A stretch of DNA of 64,000 nucleotides, from positions 367,707 through 431,706 of the forward strand of contig NZ_MKIM01000025.1 of NCBI RefSeq assembly GCF_001939045.1, in the 5' to 3' direction. Below the pieces are notes generated by a model that saw only the letters and a program-made list of their open reading frames with translations, searched no databases and was not told where the DNA came from. A program made the translations under genes and the position numbers. This document shows, in pieces, positions 37,765-46,748 of the stretch (position 1 is the stretch's first letter; each line of letters begins with the position of its first letter). Origin of the DNA: Rhizobium oryziradicis. Lineage in GTDB: Bacteria; Pseudomonadota; Alphaproteobacteria; Rhizobiales; Rhizobiaceae.

Positions 37765-38391
37765 ATGAAAATCACCGCAGTCTGCCTTGGTCAGCCGGAA
37801 AAACTCGAAGGCAAAAGCTATAAGACCGGTATTTTCAAAACACCCGTCTCAGGCCCGGTAATGGTGGATGCCCACGGACTGGTGGGTGATTCGATTGTCA
37901 ATCGCAAACACCACGGCGGGCCGGATCAGGCCGTTTATCTGGAAGGCTCCCTCACGCTTGACTGGTGGCAGGAGCAATTGGGCAAGGCCCTGGCACCCGG
38001 CACATTTGGCGAAAATCTGGTCATCGAGGGGCTGGACAATCAAGACCTTGCAGTGGGCGACCAGCTCAAAATCGGCACTGTGGTGCTGGAGGTGAGCGCA
38101 CCTCGCATTCCCTGCGCCACCTTTTCAGCCCGCATGCAGGATGCAAGCTTTGTCAAACACTATACCAGAGCGGCCCGCCCGGGGGCTTACTGCCGGGTGC
38201 TGCAAGGCGGCCTTTTGGAAACCGGCACAGATGTGCTGTGGAGCGCCTCTGAAAAGGACCGCCTGCTGCTGCGTGAGATGATCGGCTTTTCCTTCAAAAG
38301 CCTGCCTGACGCGCAACAGGCGCGGTATCTGGCCGCCCCGATTTCTGAGCGCATCAGAGCGCAAGTTACAGCACGGACAGGAATTTCGTGA
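37765..38391 (+). CDS. MOSC domain protein (YiiM-like)
   Basis: 208 residues. The MOSC domain (about 30-165) has GLVGDSIVNRKHHGGPDQAVYL, PGTFGENLVIEGL and the conserved Cys in APRIPCATFSARM, which in this superfamily contacts the molybdenum cofactor or carries sulfur. E. coli YiiM reduces 6-hydroxylaminopurine; a similar detoxifying role is possible. ATG 37765 fits the family N-terminus (MKITAVCLGQPEK); its ribosome site is weak. It is divergent from recR with only 57 bp between. Confidence 0.87.
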   Translation: MKITAVCLGQPEKLEGKSYKTGIFKTPVSGPVMVDAHGLVGDSIVNRKHHGGPDQAVYLEGSLTLDWWQEQLGKALAPGTFGENLVIEGLDNQDLAVGDQLKIGTVVLEVSAPRIPCATFSARMQDASFVKHYTRAARPGAYCRVLQGGLLETGTDVLWSASEKDRLLLREMIGFSFKSLPDAQQARYLAAPISERIRAQVTARTGIS

Positions 38392-38537
38392 CAATCACCG
38401 TCATGTGAGTACGCACCGATTGATAAAGTGCAAAGAAGGAACAAAATATTAAGAGTTACGTTATTGCTGCAGCATGATCTTGCCTGATTCGTCAGCTTAA
38501 GCTCATTTGCAAAATTTTACATATGAAGGAGTTTCCA

Positions 38538-39101
38538 ATGTCATCGTTCGCAAAACTCTCTGCTGTCGCTCTTGCCGCCGCTGTCGCCATCCCGCTTGGC
38601 GCGACAGCCGCGAACGCGGCATCCGTACAGGTCGGCATGCTTCAATGCGAAATGAGCCCTGGCATCAGCGCCGTTATCGGCTCCAGCCGCGATCTGGATT
38701 GCATCTTCAAACCAACAAGCTCGGCCCCACCAGAGCATTATCAGGGCACACTGACAAAATTCGGTATTGACCTTGGCTATGTGCAGGGCGGCAAGCTGGC
38801 ATGGGCCGTTTACGCGCCAAGCCGCCCGGTTGAAGGTGCCCTTCAAGGCAGCTACGGCGGCACCAGCGCCAATGCAGCCCTTGGCTTCGGCGGCGCAGTC
38901 AACGTGCTTGGCGGCGGCTTTGATGGCTCCGTTGCTCTTCAGCCGATTGCATTGGAAAGCACACTGGGCATCAACCTCGGTGCAACCATTGCGTCCATGA
39001 AGCTGGCCTATGTGCAGCCAGCAACACCGAAGTCACTGGATAACGGCCCAGCGCAGCCTTACCATCCAACACACCACCACAAGAAGCATCACAAAGGCTG
39101 A
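38538..39101 (+). CDS. DUF992 family secreted protein
   Basis: 187 residues. A signal peptide ends ANAA/SVQVG. The DUF992 domain (about 35-165) has GMLQCEMSPGISAVIGSS, two cysteines (LQCEMS, LDCIFK) and glycine-rich SYGGTSANAALGFGGAVNVL, suggesting an extended beta structure. The C-terminus is a His/Lys-rich tail (HPTHHHKKHHKG) that could bind metal. Function is unknown; the family is essentially alphaproteobacterial. ATG 38538 has AAGGAG 7 nt upstream, and a strong terminator follows. Confidence 0.85.
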   Translation: MSSFAKLSAVALAAAVAIPLGATAANAASVQVGMLQCEMSPGISAVIGSSRDLDCIFKPTSSAPPEHYQGTLTKFGIDLGYVQGGKLAWAVYAPSRPVEGALQGSYGGTSANAALGFGGAVNVLGGGFDGSVALQPIALESTLGINLGATIASMKLAYVQPATPKSLDNGPAQPYHPTHHHKKHHKG

Positions 39102-39122
39102 TATTAAACCTTATGCATAACA

Positions 39123-39155
39123 AAAGCCGGGCTGGTGACAGCTCGGCTTTTTTTG
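39123..39155 (+). terminator. Terminator of the DUF992 gene
   Basis: Stem AAAGCCGGGCT/AGCTCGGCTTT, loop GGTGAC, followed by a T run. Confidence 0.85.
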
Positions 39156-39257
39156 TTGCGCGAAGACATTTTTCTTCGCATGGCGATGATCTGATCGTCA
39201 TGCTGGATCGATAGAAGAGGATCGATCACAATCTTAAACTGTCGTGCGGAAAAGCTG

Positions 39258-39599
39258 ATGCCCTACATTTCCATCACCGGATTACAGCTCAAAGCCAAAC
39301 GCCACACGTTGCGCTTCTGGTGGCACGCCATTCGTTCAATGGCGCAGGCAAAAAAGGCAGAGGGCATGATTGCCGTCGATGCCCGCACCATCAACGGCAT
39401 CCATCATACGCGAAGTATCTGGACCGATGAGGCCGCGATGCGCCGCTATCTTGTCGCAGGTGCCCATTTGCAAGCCATGAAAGTCTTTGGAGCCATCGCC
39501 ACTGGCAAAACGATGGGCTTTGAGAGCGATACGGTGCCTGATTGGGATGAGGTAAGGGTATTGTGGGAGACGAAGGCAACGACAGTTGGCACGAGGTGA
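39258..39599 (+). CDS. Small DUF3291/monooxygenase-like protein
   Basis: 113 residues. It resembles dimeric alpha/beta-barrel proteins of the DUF3291 or spheroidene-monooxygenase-like type: an N-terminal strand MPYISITGLQLK, then RTINGIHHTRSIWTDEAAMR, YLVAGAHLQAMKVF and the conserved tail TVPDWDEVRVLWE. No catalytic residue can be assigned. It has a GGAAAAG-type ribosome site and lies between the DUF992 gene and a tandem repeat. Function is unknown. Confidence 0.65.
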   Translation: MPYISITGLQLKAKRHTLRFWWHAIRSMAQAKKAEGMIAVDARTINGIHHTRSIWTDEAAMRRYLVAGAHLQAMKVFGAIATGKTMGFESDTVPDWDEVRVLWETKATTVGTR

Positions 39600-39621
39600 A
39601 ATTATGCTGCAGATTAAAAGT

Positions 39622-39651
39622 TGTGCAGCATCCTTTGTGCAGCATCCTTTG
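39622..39651. repeat. Tandem 15-bp repeat
   Basis: TGTGCAGCATCCTTT occurs twice head to tail (39622-39636 and 39637-39651), starting 23 nt after the preceding stop codon. Confidence 0.8.
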
Positions 39652-39707
39652 TGCGCCATATTTGGCGAACAGCACTGTAAGTGGTCAGTCGTCATTATCT
39701 ATAATCA

Positions 39708-39746
39708 TAAAAAAATCAGGAAAACCATCTCTGGCTTTCCTGATTT
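39708..39746 (-). terminator. Terminator of dnaX-ybaB
   Basis: 11-bp stem AAATCAGGAAA/TTTCCTGATTT with a run of seven T on the minus strand, about 30 nt past the ybaB stop. Confidence 0.87.
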
Positions 39747-39775
39747 GGCATCTCAACAAAAAGCGCTCAAACAAC

Positions 39776-40099
39776 TTAAAACGGCATCTTAAACCCCGGA
39801 GGAATCGGCAAGCCAGCCGTCATTTCCTTGGTCTTTTCAGCCGCAATGGCTTCGGCCTTGTCTTTGGCGTCCTTGTGGGCGGCGACGATCAGGTCTTCGA
39901 GGATTTCGACGTCGTCTTCCTTGAACAGCGATGGGTCGATTTTCACGCCCTTCAGCTCGCCCTTGCCGGTCATGGTGACAGTCACGAGGCCGCCGCCGGA
40001 TTTGCCTTCGACTTCCAATGCAGCAATTTCTTCCTGCATCTTTTCCATCTTGGCCTGCATTTCCTTGACCTTGCCCATCATGCCCATGATGTCGCGCAT
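39776..40099 (-). CDS. YbaB/EbfC family nucleoid-associated protein
   Basis: 107 residues. Small DNA-binding dimer with tweezer-like fold. N-terminal helix [20 protein letters not shown], core [20 protein letters not shown] and C-terminal proline-rich [12 protein letters not shown] are typical. It lies 25 nt downstream of dnaX and is almost certainly co-transcribed with it. The usual third gene, recR, is about 2 kb away. Confidence 0.95.
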   Translation of the reverse strand: MRDIMGMMGKVKEMQAKMEKMQEEIAALEVEGKSGGGLVTVTMTGKGELKGVKIDPSLFKEDDVEILEDLIVAAHKDAKDKAEAIAAEKTKEMTAGLPIPPGFKMPF

Positions 40100-40124
40100 T
40101 ACCGTCTCCTAAACTGTATAATCG

Positions 40125-41993
40125 TTAAAATTCAATATCATCACCGGGCAAAATATCACCCTCGGATGATTCGGCAGCCGCTGGTGGCGGCAGGGTTTCA
40201 TCTTCTTCCACAGCTGCCCGAATGCGCACGTCGGTGATTTTGGCCCCGGGAAAACGCGACAGGATCGCGACAATATCGGGATCAGCCGCCGCATCGGTAA
40301 AATTGGCCTGCCGTTCGCTGGCTTCCTGCTCGACCAGCGTTTTGCTGCCTTCTTCGCGGCTGAGAATAACCATCCAGCGAATGCCGGTCCATTCTTCCAG
40401 CCGGGTTTGCAGATCGCCAACCAGAGTCTTGGGCGCATCCGGCGGTAGATTGATCTCCAGCCGTCCGTTTTCCAGCTTCACCAGCCGCACATAGGCACGG
40501 GTGAGTGTGCGCAGCTTCAAATCGCGGTTTTTGGCGCAGAGCTCAACAATATCATTGATGGAGCGCACCGGAACTTTTGGTTCTGGCACGTCAGCCTGCA
40601 CCTCAGGCTTGGGAGCCATTTCCGGTGAACGCGCAACGCTGGGAACGACCTGCAAATGCGATGTTGGTTGCGGCTGACCCATCGCCCGTGGAGCGGGATC
40701 GCTGGATGCACGTGCCACGGCCTGAGTGTTGTAGCTGGCCGATGCACCTCCATTGCCGCCGCCCCTTGGGCTGCTGCCTTGCGGGGCGCTGCCGCCATCC
40801 TGCGCCATTTCCAAAAGCCGTCTGGCCGCATCTTCCGGCGAGGGCAAATGGGCGGCATGGGCCAGCCTGATCAGCACCATTTCAGCGGCACCGGCTTGGC
40901 GCGAGGCATTTTCCACCTCGGGAATGCCCTTTAAAAGCATTTGCCACATGCGCGACAGCGTGGTCACGGCAACACTCTCAGCATATTCCGATCCACGCAC
41001 CCGCTCGACCTCGCTGAGCGAGGGATCGCTTGCGCCATTGGGCACATATTTCAGGCGTGTCACCAGATGGGTGAAATCGGCAAGGTCATTTAGCACAACA
41101 GTCGGGTTGGCACCGGCCTCATACTGGCTGTTGAACTCGGACAAAGCTGCCGCCACATCACCCAACACGATATGGCCAAACAGATCCACCACGCGAGCGC
41201 GGTCGGCCAAGCCCAGCATGGAGCGCACGGCATTGGCCTCAACCCGGCCTGCACCATGGGCAATGGCCTGATCCAGCAAGGATAGGCCATCGCGGGCTGA
41301 GCCTTCGGCAGCACGCGCCACCATGGACAGCGCCTCATCCTCGGCTTCAATGCCTTCTTTCGAGAGAATGGCGGTAAACAGGCCAACCAGATCACCGGCG
41401 CTGATGCGACGCAGGTCAAACCGCTGACAGCGCGACAGCACCGTGATCGGCACTTTACGGATTTCAGTGGTGGCAAAGATGAATTTGACGTGTTCCGGCG
41501 GCTCTTCCAGCGTCTTCAACAGACCGTTGAAGGCAGCGGTGGAGAGCATATGCACTTCGTCGATGATATAGACTTTGTAGCGGGCCGAGACCGGGCGATA
41601 GCGCACCTGCTCGATGATCTCGCGGATGTCGTCAATGCCGGTGTGCGAGGCGGCGTCCATCTCGATCACATCGACATGGCGGCCTTCCATGATCGCCTGA
41701 CAATGCTCACCGGGGATTTTCAAATCAATGGTGGGCCGGTCTATCTCATCGGTTTTGTAATTGAGAGCACGGGCCAGAATGCGTGCCGTTGTGGTCTTGC
41801 CCACCCCGCGCACGCCCGTCAGCATATAGGCCTGGGCGATGCGGCCGGTCTCGAACGCATTGGTCAGCGTGCGCACCATCGGCTCCTGGCCGACCATGAG
41901 GTCTGAGAAATCCTTGGGGCGGTATTTGCGCGCCAGAACCCGGTAACCGCCGGGTGTATCACTGGTTTTTGCTGTCGGCTCCAAATCGCTCAT
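40125..41993 (-). CDS. dnaX: DNA polymerase III subunits gamma/tau
   Basis: 622 residues. Clamp-loader ATPase and polymerase organiser. AAA+ domain: Walker A GVRGVGKTTTAR, Walker B IIDEVHML, sensor 1 FATTEIRKVPITVLSRCQRF (Arg finger region). Domain III follows to about residue 385, then a Pro/Gly-rich linker and a tau-type C-terminus (about 510-622). The zinc module between Walker A and B, which has four Cys in E. coli, keeps only one (GEHCQAIMEGRH). ATG 41993 gives the family start; an open frame to 42215 would run through the SRP RNA gene and is rejected. Confidence 0.95.
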   Translation of the reverse strand: MSDLEPTAKTSDTPGGYRVLARKYRPKDFSDLMVGQEPMVRTLTNAFETGRIAQAYMLTGVRGVGKTTTARILARALNYKTDEIDRPTIDLKIPGEHCQAIMEGRHVDVIEMDAASHTGIDDIREIIEQVRYRPVSARYKVYIIDEVHMLSTAAFNGLLKTLEEPPEHVKFIFATTEIRKVPITVLSRCQRFDLRRISAGDLVGLFTAILSKEGIEAEDEALSMVARAAEGSARDGLSLLDQAIAHGAGRVEANAVRSMLGLADRARVVDLFGHIVLGDVAAALSEFNSQYEAGANPTVVLNDLADFTHLVTRLKYVPNGASDPSLSEVERVRGSEYAESVAVTTLSRMWQMLLKGIPEVENASRQAGAAEMVLIRLAHAAHLPSPEDAARRLLEMAQDGGSAPQGSSPRGGGNGGASASYNTQAVARASSDPAPRAMGQPQPTSHLQVVPSVARSPEMAPKPEVQADVPEPKVPVRSINDIVELCAKNRDLKLRTLTRAYVRLVKLENGRLEINLPPDAPKTLVGDLQTRLEEWTGIRWMVILSREEGSKTLVEQEASERQANFTDAAADPDIVAILSRFPGAKITDVRIRAAVEEDETLPPPAAAESSEGDILPGDDIEF

Positions 41994-42072
41994 CGCGCTG
42001 CCAGCTTTCCCGCTTGCCCGGCTTTGGGCATAGGGCGGCCATGCTAAAATGCCGGCCGCAAAAATTGAAGGT

Positions 42073-42168
42073 GGGAGGCTGGAACAGTGACCCGCGCCGA
42101 GCTCGTTAGGGCTGCTTCCTTCCGGACCTGACCCGGTTGGCGAGTGGATCGTCCACCACCAACCTCCC
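42073..42168 (-). ncRNA. ffs: Signal recognition particle RNA (4.5S, small type)
   Basis: About 96 nt. The minus strand contains the highly conserved domain IV core GTCCGGAAGGAAGCAGCC with the GGAA tetraloop and asymmetric loop. The ends GGGAGG (5') and CCTCCC (3') pair to close the hairpin. It lies about 80 nt upstream of dnaX, its normal place in alphaproteobacteria. It binds Ffh to target membrane proteins. Exact ends are estimated from the pairing. Confidence 0.95.
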
Positions 42169-42263
42169 GAGGCGACATATCGGCAATTCTTACGGCAATT
42201 GCAAGCCAAACCCAAAAAAAACTGTTAGAGCTTTCAAAAAACAATCGGGTGGAGACCAGAAAC

Positions 42264-42671
42264 TTGAACCCATTTTTGCTGGATGAACGGCTGGCGCGTG
42301 ATAGCCAGTCCATTTTAGAGCTGTCACTGTGCGATGTGCGGCTCTCAAAAGACAGCCGCTGGCCCTGGCTTATTCTGGTGCCCAGACGCGCCAATGTGAG
42401 CGAAGTGTTTGATCTGTCTTTGGAAGATCAGCAATTGCTGTGGGCTGAGCAGGTGATGGTGGCGCAAGCGCTTCAATCCGTCACCCAAGCCACCAAGATC
42501 AACATCGCGGCTATTGGCAATGTGGTGCGTCAGCTCCATGTTCATGTTGTTGCCCGCTTTGAGGGTGATGCCAATTGGCCAGCACCGATTTGGGGTTTTG
42601 GCACGGCAGAGCCTTATGCGATTGCGGATTTTGATGCGATGAAAACAAAAATTCTGGGTGTTATTGCATGA
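42264..42671 (+). CDS. HIT family protein
   Basis: 135 residues with a TTG start (ribosome site GGTGGAGA 8 nt upstream); GTG at 42249 lacks a ribosome site. It contains LDERLARDSQSILEL, RWPWLILVPRR and the HIT-like triad region NVVRQLHVHVVARFEGD, in which the first His of HxHxH is Gln, as is usual in this subgroup. HIT proteins hydrolyse nucleotide conjugates; the substrate here is unknown. It overlaps nudC by 4 bp (ATGA), so the two are translated together. It is divergent from the SRP RNA. Confidence 0.85.
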   Translation: MNPFLLDERLARDSQSILELSLCDVRLSKDSRWPWLILVPRRANVSEVFDLSLEDQQLLWAEQVMVAQALQSVTQATKINIAAIGNVVRQLHVHVVARFEGDANWPAPIWGFGTAEPYAIADFDAMKTKILGVIA

Positions 42672-43633
42672 CCAAATCATCTCTCTTTGACACGCTCGCT
42701 CCCCACCCGGAAGCCAGCGCCCTCACCGCCTTTTCCGGCAATGCCATCAACCGCGATGCCGAGCACCGCAATGAAGACAGCCTCAGCAACGCCTTGAAAA
42801 CCGAAGGGGCGCATTGCCTGCCGTTTAGCGGCAACCGGCTGGTGTTCAAGCATGAAGGCCAAGTGTTGGACCCGCTGTTTGCCGCTTATGAATTGGCAGG
42901 CCTTGATCCCGATTTCGACAATGCAGTGCTGCTGGGCCACAAACCAAATGGCGAGCCGCGCATTGCCGTGCCGGTGCTGCTGAGTGATGAGCAGTTGATT
43001 GAGGGTTACAAGGCACTGACAGCGCGAGAACTGTTTCGCGATGCCGCTGTTGATCCGGAGCTGGTCGGCGAAGCCGCCCAAGGCTTCAGCCTGCTGCACT
43101 GGAATGGTGAAAACCGCTTTTGCGGCACCTGTGGCGTCAGGATGGAAGCCCGCATTGGCGGCTATAAGCGTGAATGTCCGGGCTGTGGCCGTATCAGCTT
43201 TCCGCGCACCGATCCGGTGGCAATCATGATGACCATTGACGAGACCAATGACCGCTGCCTTTTGGGGCGCGGCACGCATTTTCCAGAGGGCATGTATTCC
43301 TGCCTCGCGGGCTTTATTGAACCGGCAGAAACCATTGAAAATGCCGTGCGCCGCGAAACTTTTGAGGAATCCGGCATCAGCATTGGCCGGGTGCGCTATC
43401 ACGCCTCCCAGCCATGGCCGATGCCCCATCAGTTGATGATTGGCTGCTACGCCGAGGCGCTAAACCTTGACATCACCCGTGATGAGGATGAGCTCGCCGA
43501 TTGCCGCTGGTTTAGCCGCACAGAGGTGCAGGCCATGATCAACCTTGAGACAGAAGAGATCAAGGCTCCTGCACCCGGCACCATCGCCCATCGGCTGATG
43601 AGCGATTGGCTGGATTGGGGCAACAAAACGTAA
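42668..43633 (+). CDS. nudC: NAD(H) pyrophosphatase / RNA decapping hydrolase NudC
   Basis: 321 residues. N-terminal domain (1-130), zinc ribbon with four Cys (FCGTCGVRM and ECPGCGRISFPR), then the Nudix domain with box GFIEPAETIENAVRRETFEE (about 212-231), continuing SGI. The NudC-specific motif SQPWPMPHQLMIG follows. It cleaves NADH to NMNH and AMP and removes NAD caps from RNA. The longer N-terminus fits the family. Translationally coupled to the HIT gene. Confidence 0.95.
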   Translation: MTKSSLFDTLAPHPEASALTAFSGNAINRDAEHRNEDSLSNALKTEGAHCLPFSGNRLVFKHEGQVLDPLFAAYELAGLDPDFDNAVLLGHKPNGEPRIAVPVLLSDEQLIEGYKALTARELFRDAAVDPELVGEAAQGFSLLHWNGENRFCGTCGVRMEARIGGYKRECPGCGRISFPRTDPVAIMMTIDETNDRCLLGRGTHFPEGMYSCLAGFIEPAETIENAVRRETFEESGISIGRVRYHASQPWPMPHQLMIGCYAEALNLDITRDEDELADCRWFSRTEVQAMINLETEEIKAPAPGTIAHRLMSDWLDWGNKT

Positions 43634-43868
43634 GCAACTGCAACCTGTTTACGCGGCCAGCGTGTGCCGCTATGCTGTCCTTCGTATAGGCAGATCGTCT
43701 GATGGGAGGAACCCCGGACGATTCTGCTTCTTTGAGGGAGGATAGAGATTTGATTATTGATAATATTGATTTGACGTGAAAACGAAGCCGCCGACCAGTT
43801 AAAACACGGCCATCGTTATCTGTGCCTTCGCACAGGCTTGCAAAATCAAATTTAGCAGGAATACATCC

Positions 43869-45839
43869 ATGAAATTATTCAGCTTGGCGTCTTGCGCCAT
43901 TCTCACGGCATCTTTTGCCTTTGCACAGAGCCAGCCGCCGATTGTGGCCCGCACTGCTGCAGTGCTCAAGATCGATGGACTGACGTTCAAGGATCTCAAT
44001 CACAATGGTCGCCTTGATCCCTATGAGGATTGGCGCAAACCCGCGTCGACGCGTGCCGATGATCTCGTCAAGCAGATGACATTGATCGAAAAGGCCGGTT
44101 TGATGATGCATGGCACGGCACCTGCTTTGTCATCGTCGCCGGAGGGAAATCAAGGACGCGGCAGCGGATATGATCTCGAGCGGATGAAGCCCTTGATCAA
44201 CAATCCCAAGGTGGCAACCTATATTACCCGGCTATCGTTGCCGCCGGAAGTGTTGGCGGAAGAAAACAACAAGCTGCAAGAGATTGCCGAGGCAACACGG
44301 CTTGGCATTCCGCTGACCATCAGCACCGATCCGCGCAACCATTTTCAATATGTTCTTGGCGCATCGGCCCAGAGCGGTGGCTTTTCCAAATGGCCGGAAA
44401 GTCTCGGCTTTGGCGCTTTAGATGATGCCAAGCTGATGCGTCGCTTTGGCGATGTTGCCCGGCAGGAATATCTGGCGGTTGGCATTCAGCAGGCGCTCTC
44501 GCCACAAATCGATCTGGCCAGCGAGCCGCGTTGGCCGCGTTCAACCGGCACGTTCGGCGAAGATCCGCAGATTTCCAAGCGTATGGCTGAGGCCTATGTG
44601 GCCGGATTTCAAAACGGCACCAAGGGGCTGAAGCCCGGCAGCGTCAGCGCGGTTGCCAAACATTGGGTAGGCTATGGCGCAACGCCCAACGGATTTGACG
44701 GCCATAATTCCTATGGCAAACATGTGGTTTTCAAGGGCAAGGATTTTCAAAAGCACATCATCCCGTTTGAGGGAGCCTTTGATGCCAAGGTTGCCGGGAT
44801 CATGCCAACCTATTCGATTGTGGATGGCGTGAAACTGAACGGCAAGCCGCTGGAGCCGGTAGCCGCTGGCTATAGCAAGCAATTGCTGACCGATCTTTTG
44901 CGCAAGCGCTACAAATTTGATGGCGTGGTGGTGAGCGACTGGTTGATTACCAATGACTGCAAGAATGAATGCGTCGATGGTGAAAAGCCCGGTGACAAAC
45001 CCATCATTCGCCCCGAGACCTTCGGCATGCCCTGGGGCGTGGAAGATTTGAGCCGGGTGGAGCGCTTCGCCAAAGCGGTGAATGCGGGTATTGATCAGTT
45101 TGGCGGCGTCTCCAATTCCGATCTGCTGGTGAAGGCGGTTGAGGAAAAGAAGATCAGCGAAGAGCGGATCAACCAATCGGCCCGCCGTTTGCTGATTCAA
45201 AAATTCCAGCAAGGTCTGTTTGAAAATCCCTATGCTGATCCGCAAAAGGCCAAGGCTGTTGTTGGCAATGCAGAGTTTGTACGGGAAGGTGAAGCCGCTC
45301 AGGCGCGCGCCATGGTTCTCTTGCAAAATGAGGGCAAAATCCTGCCCGTAAAACCGGGCAGAAAAATTTACCTTCTCAATGTCGATGCAGCGATTGCGCA
45401 AAAGCGCGGCTATCAGATCGTGGCAAAGCCAGAAGAAGCCGATTTTGCGCTTGTGCGCCTGATGGCCCCCTTTGAGCGCCTGCACCCCAACTACTTCTTC
45501 GGCGCACGCCACGAAGAGGGCGACCTTTCGTTCAAGCCCGGCAATGCCGATTTTGATACGCTGACGGCCATTGCCGCCAAGACCCCGACCATTGCCACTA
45601 TCTTTCTGTCGCGTCCGGCCATTCTGACCAATGTGAAGGATAAGACCAAAGCGTTGATTGGCAATTTTGGGGCAGATGACGAGGCTTTGTTCAATGTGAT
45701 TGAAGGCAAGCAAAAGGCCAAGGGCAAGTTGCCGTTTGAACTCCCCTCCTCCATGCAAGCCGTGGAAACGCAATCGCCCAGCACACCGCATGATTCGAAA
45801 AATCCGCTCTACAAGATCGGCTACTCTTTGAAATATTGA
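43869..45839 (+). CDS. Glycoside hydrolase family 3 beta-glucosidase-like protein
   Basis: 656 residues, secreted (signal peptide MKLFSLASCAILTASFAFA). After a calcium-loop-like DLNHNGRLDPYEDW segment (about 42-55) comes the GH3 barrel: QALSPQIDLASEPRW, AVAKHWVGYGATPNG and the catalytic nucleophile Asp in FDGVVVSDWL (about residue 358). The C-terminal domain (about 470-640) has GEAAQARAMVLLQNEGKILP. It is probably a periplasmic exo-beta-glucosidase or xylosidase acting on oligosaccharides. ATG has AGGAA 8 nt upstream. It stands alone in a 235-bp and 48-bp context; the upstream stretch is AT-rich (TTGATTATTGATAATATTGA). Confidence 0.9.
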   Translation: MKLFSLASCAILTASFAFAQSQPPIVARTAAVLKIDGLTFKDLNHNGRLDPYEDWRKPASTRADDLVKQMTLIEKAGLMMHGTAPALSSSPEGNQGRGSGYDLERMKPLINNPKVATYITRLSLPPEVLAEENNKLQEIAEATRLGIPLTISTDPRNHFQYVLGASAQSGGFSKWPESLGFGALDDAKLMRRFGDVARQEYLAVGIQQALSPQIDLASEPRWPRSTGTFGEDPQISKRMAEAYVAGFQNGTKGLKPGSVSAVAKHWVGYGATPNGFDGHNSYGKHVVFKGKDFQKHIIPFEGAFDAKVAGIMPTYSIVDGVKLNGKPLEPVAAGYSKQLLTDLLRKRYKFDGVVVSDWLITNDCKNECVDGEKPGDKPIIRPETFGMPWGVEDLSRVERFAKAVNAGIDQFGGVSNSDLLVKAVEEKKISEERINQSARRLLIQKFQQGLFENPYADPQKAKAVVGNAEFVREGEAAQARAMVLLQNEGKILPVKPGRKIYLLNVDAAIAQKRGYQIVAKPEEADFALVRLMAPFERLHPNYFFGARHEEGDLSFKPGNADFDTLTAIAAKTPTIATIFLSRPAILTNVKDKTKALIGNFGADDEALFNVIEGKQKAKGKLPFELPSSMQAVETQSPSTPHDSKNPLYKIGYSLKY

Positions 45840-45846
45840 GAATGAC

Positions 45847-45871
45847 AATGGCGGCGGCCAACGCCGCCATT
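45847..45871. terminator. Hairpin between GH3 and pheA
   Basis: 10-bp perfect stem AATGGCGGCG/CGCCGCCATT, loop GCCAA, between converging genes. No strong T run, so its role as a terminator is tentative. Confidence 0.45.
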
Positions 45872-45887
45872 CATCATCAAAGCGAGC

Positions 45888-46748
45888 TTAAAACTTACCG
45901 CGCATGGCGTGGGCTTTATAAACGCCGAGAATATTGACCTTCTCGGAGAAGAACCGCAGCTCTTCCAGCGCCCGCTTCACCGGCGCATCATCGGGATGGC
46001 CTTCAATATCGGCATAAAACTGGGTGGCAATGAATTTGCCGCCGATCTGGTAGCTCTCCAGCTTGGTCATGTTGACGCCATTGGTGGCAAAGCCGCCCAT
46101 GGCCTTGTAGAGTGCTGCCGGGATATTGCGGACATTGAACACAAAGGTGGTGATGAAAGCCTCGTCATCGCTTTTGCGTTTCAACGCCACGGCATCGCGC
46201 GACAAGACCACAAAGCGGGTGACGTTGTTTTCCGAATCCTCGACATTTTCGGCAATAATATCCAAACCATACAGCGGGGCGGCCAAGCGCGGCGCAAGGG
46301 CCGCCATCGAGCGATCGCCTTTTTCCGCCACCAGCTTGGCTGCACCGGCGGTGTCGCCCGCCACCACAGCCTTCCAGCCATTGTTGCGAATGATCTTGCG
46401 GCACTGGCCAAGCGCGTGGATATGGCTGTGCACGGTGCGGATCTCGTCGCGCGTGACACCGGGCAGCACCATCAACTGGAAACGGATCGGCATGAAATAT
46501 TCGCCAATGATATGCAGACCTGACAAAGGCAGCAGATGGTGAATATCGGCCACGCGGCCAGCCAGCGTGTTTTCAATCGGAATCATCGCCAGATCAACAT
46601 CGCCGTTTTCCAATGCCACAAAGGCATCTTCAAATGTCGGACATGGCAAGGGTTCCATGGATGGAAACATATCGCGGCAGGCCATATCCGAATTGGCACC
46701 GAAATCACCTTGGAACGAGATTTTGTTGGTGAGCGTAACCACGAGCAT
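45888..46748 (-). CDS. pheA: Prephenate dehydratase
   Basis: 286 residues. Converts prephenate to phenylpyruvate in phenylalanine synthesis. The catalytic domain (1-190) has SFQGDFGANSD, IPIENTLAGRV and the catalytic TRF in ENNVTRFVVL. An ACT regulatory domain (about 200-280) includes GVNMTKLESYQIGG for feedback by phenylalanine. It is the stand-alone form without chorismate mutase. The start overlaps the kdsB stop as TAATG, so they form an operon. Confidence 0.96.
   Translation of the reverse strand: MLVVTLTNKISFQGDFGANSDMACRDMFPSMEPLPCPTFEDAFVALENGDVDLAMIPIENTLAGRVADIHHLLPLSGLHIIGEYFMPIRFQLMVLPGVTRDEIRTVHSHIHALGQCRKIIRNNGWKAVVAGDTAGAAKLVAEKGDRSMAALAPRLAAPLYGLDIIAENVEDSENNVTRFVVLSRDAVALKRKSDDEAFITTFVFNVRNIPAALYKAMGGFATNGVNMTKLESYQIGGKFIATQFYADIEGHPDDAPVKRALEELRFFSEKVNILGVYKAHAMRGKF

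Noticed and set aside
40125..41993. Programmed frameshift in dnaX producing a short gamma form
   Set aside because: I saw no slippery A-run followed by a hairpin in the expected region; not supported.
42000..42215. Upstream extension of dnaX
   Set aside because: The extra codons run through the SRP RNA gene and lack similarity to DnaX; ATG 41993 gives the family start.
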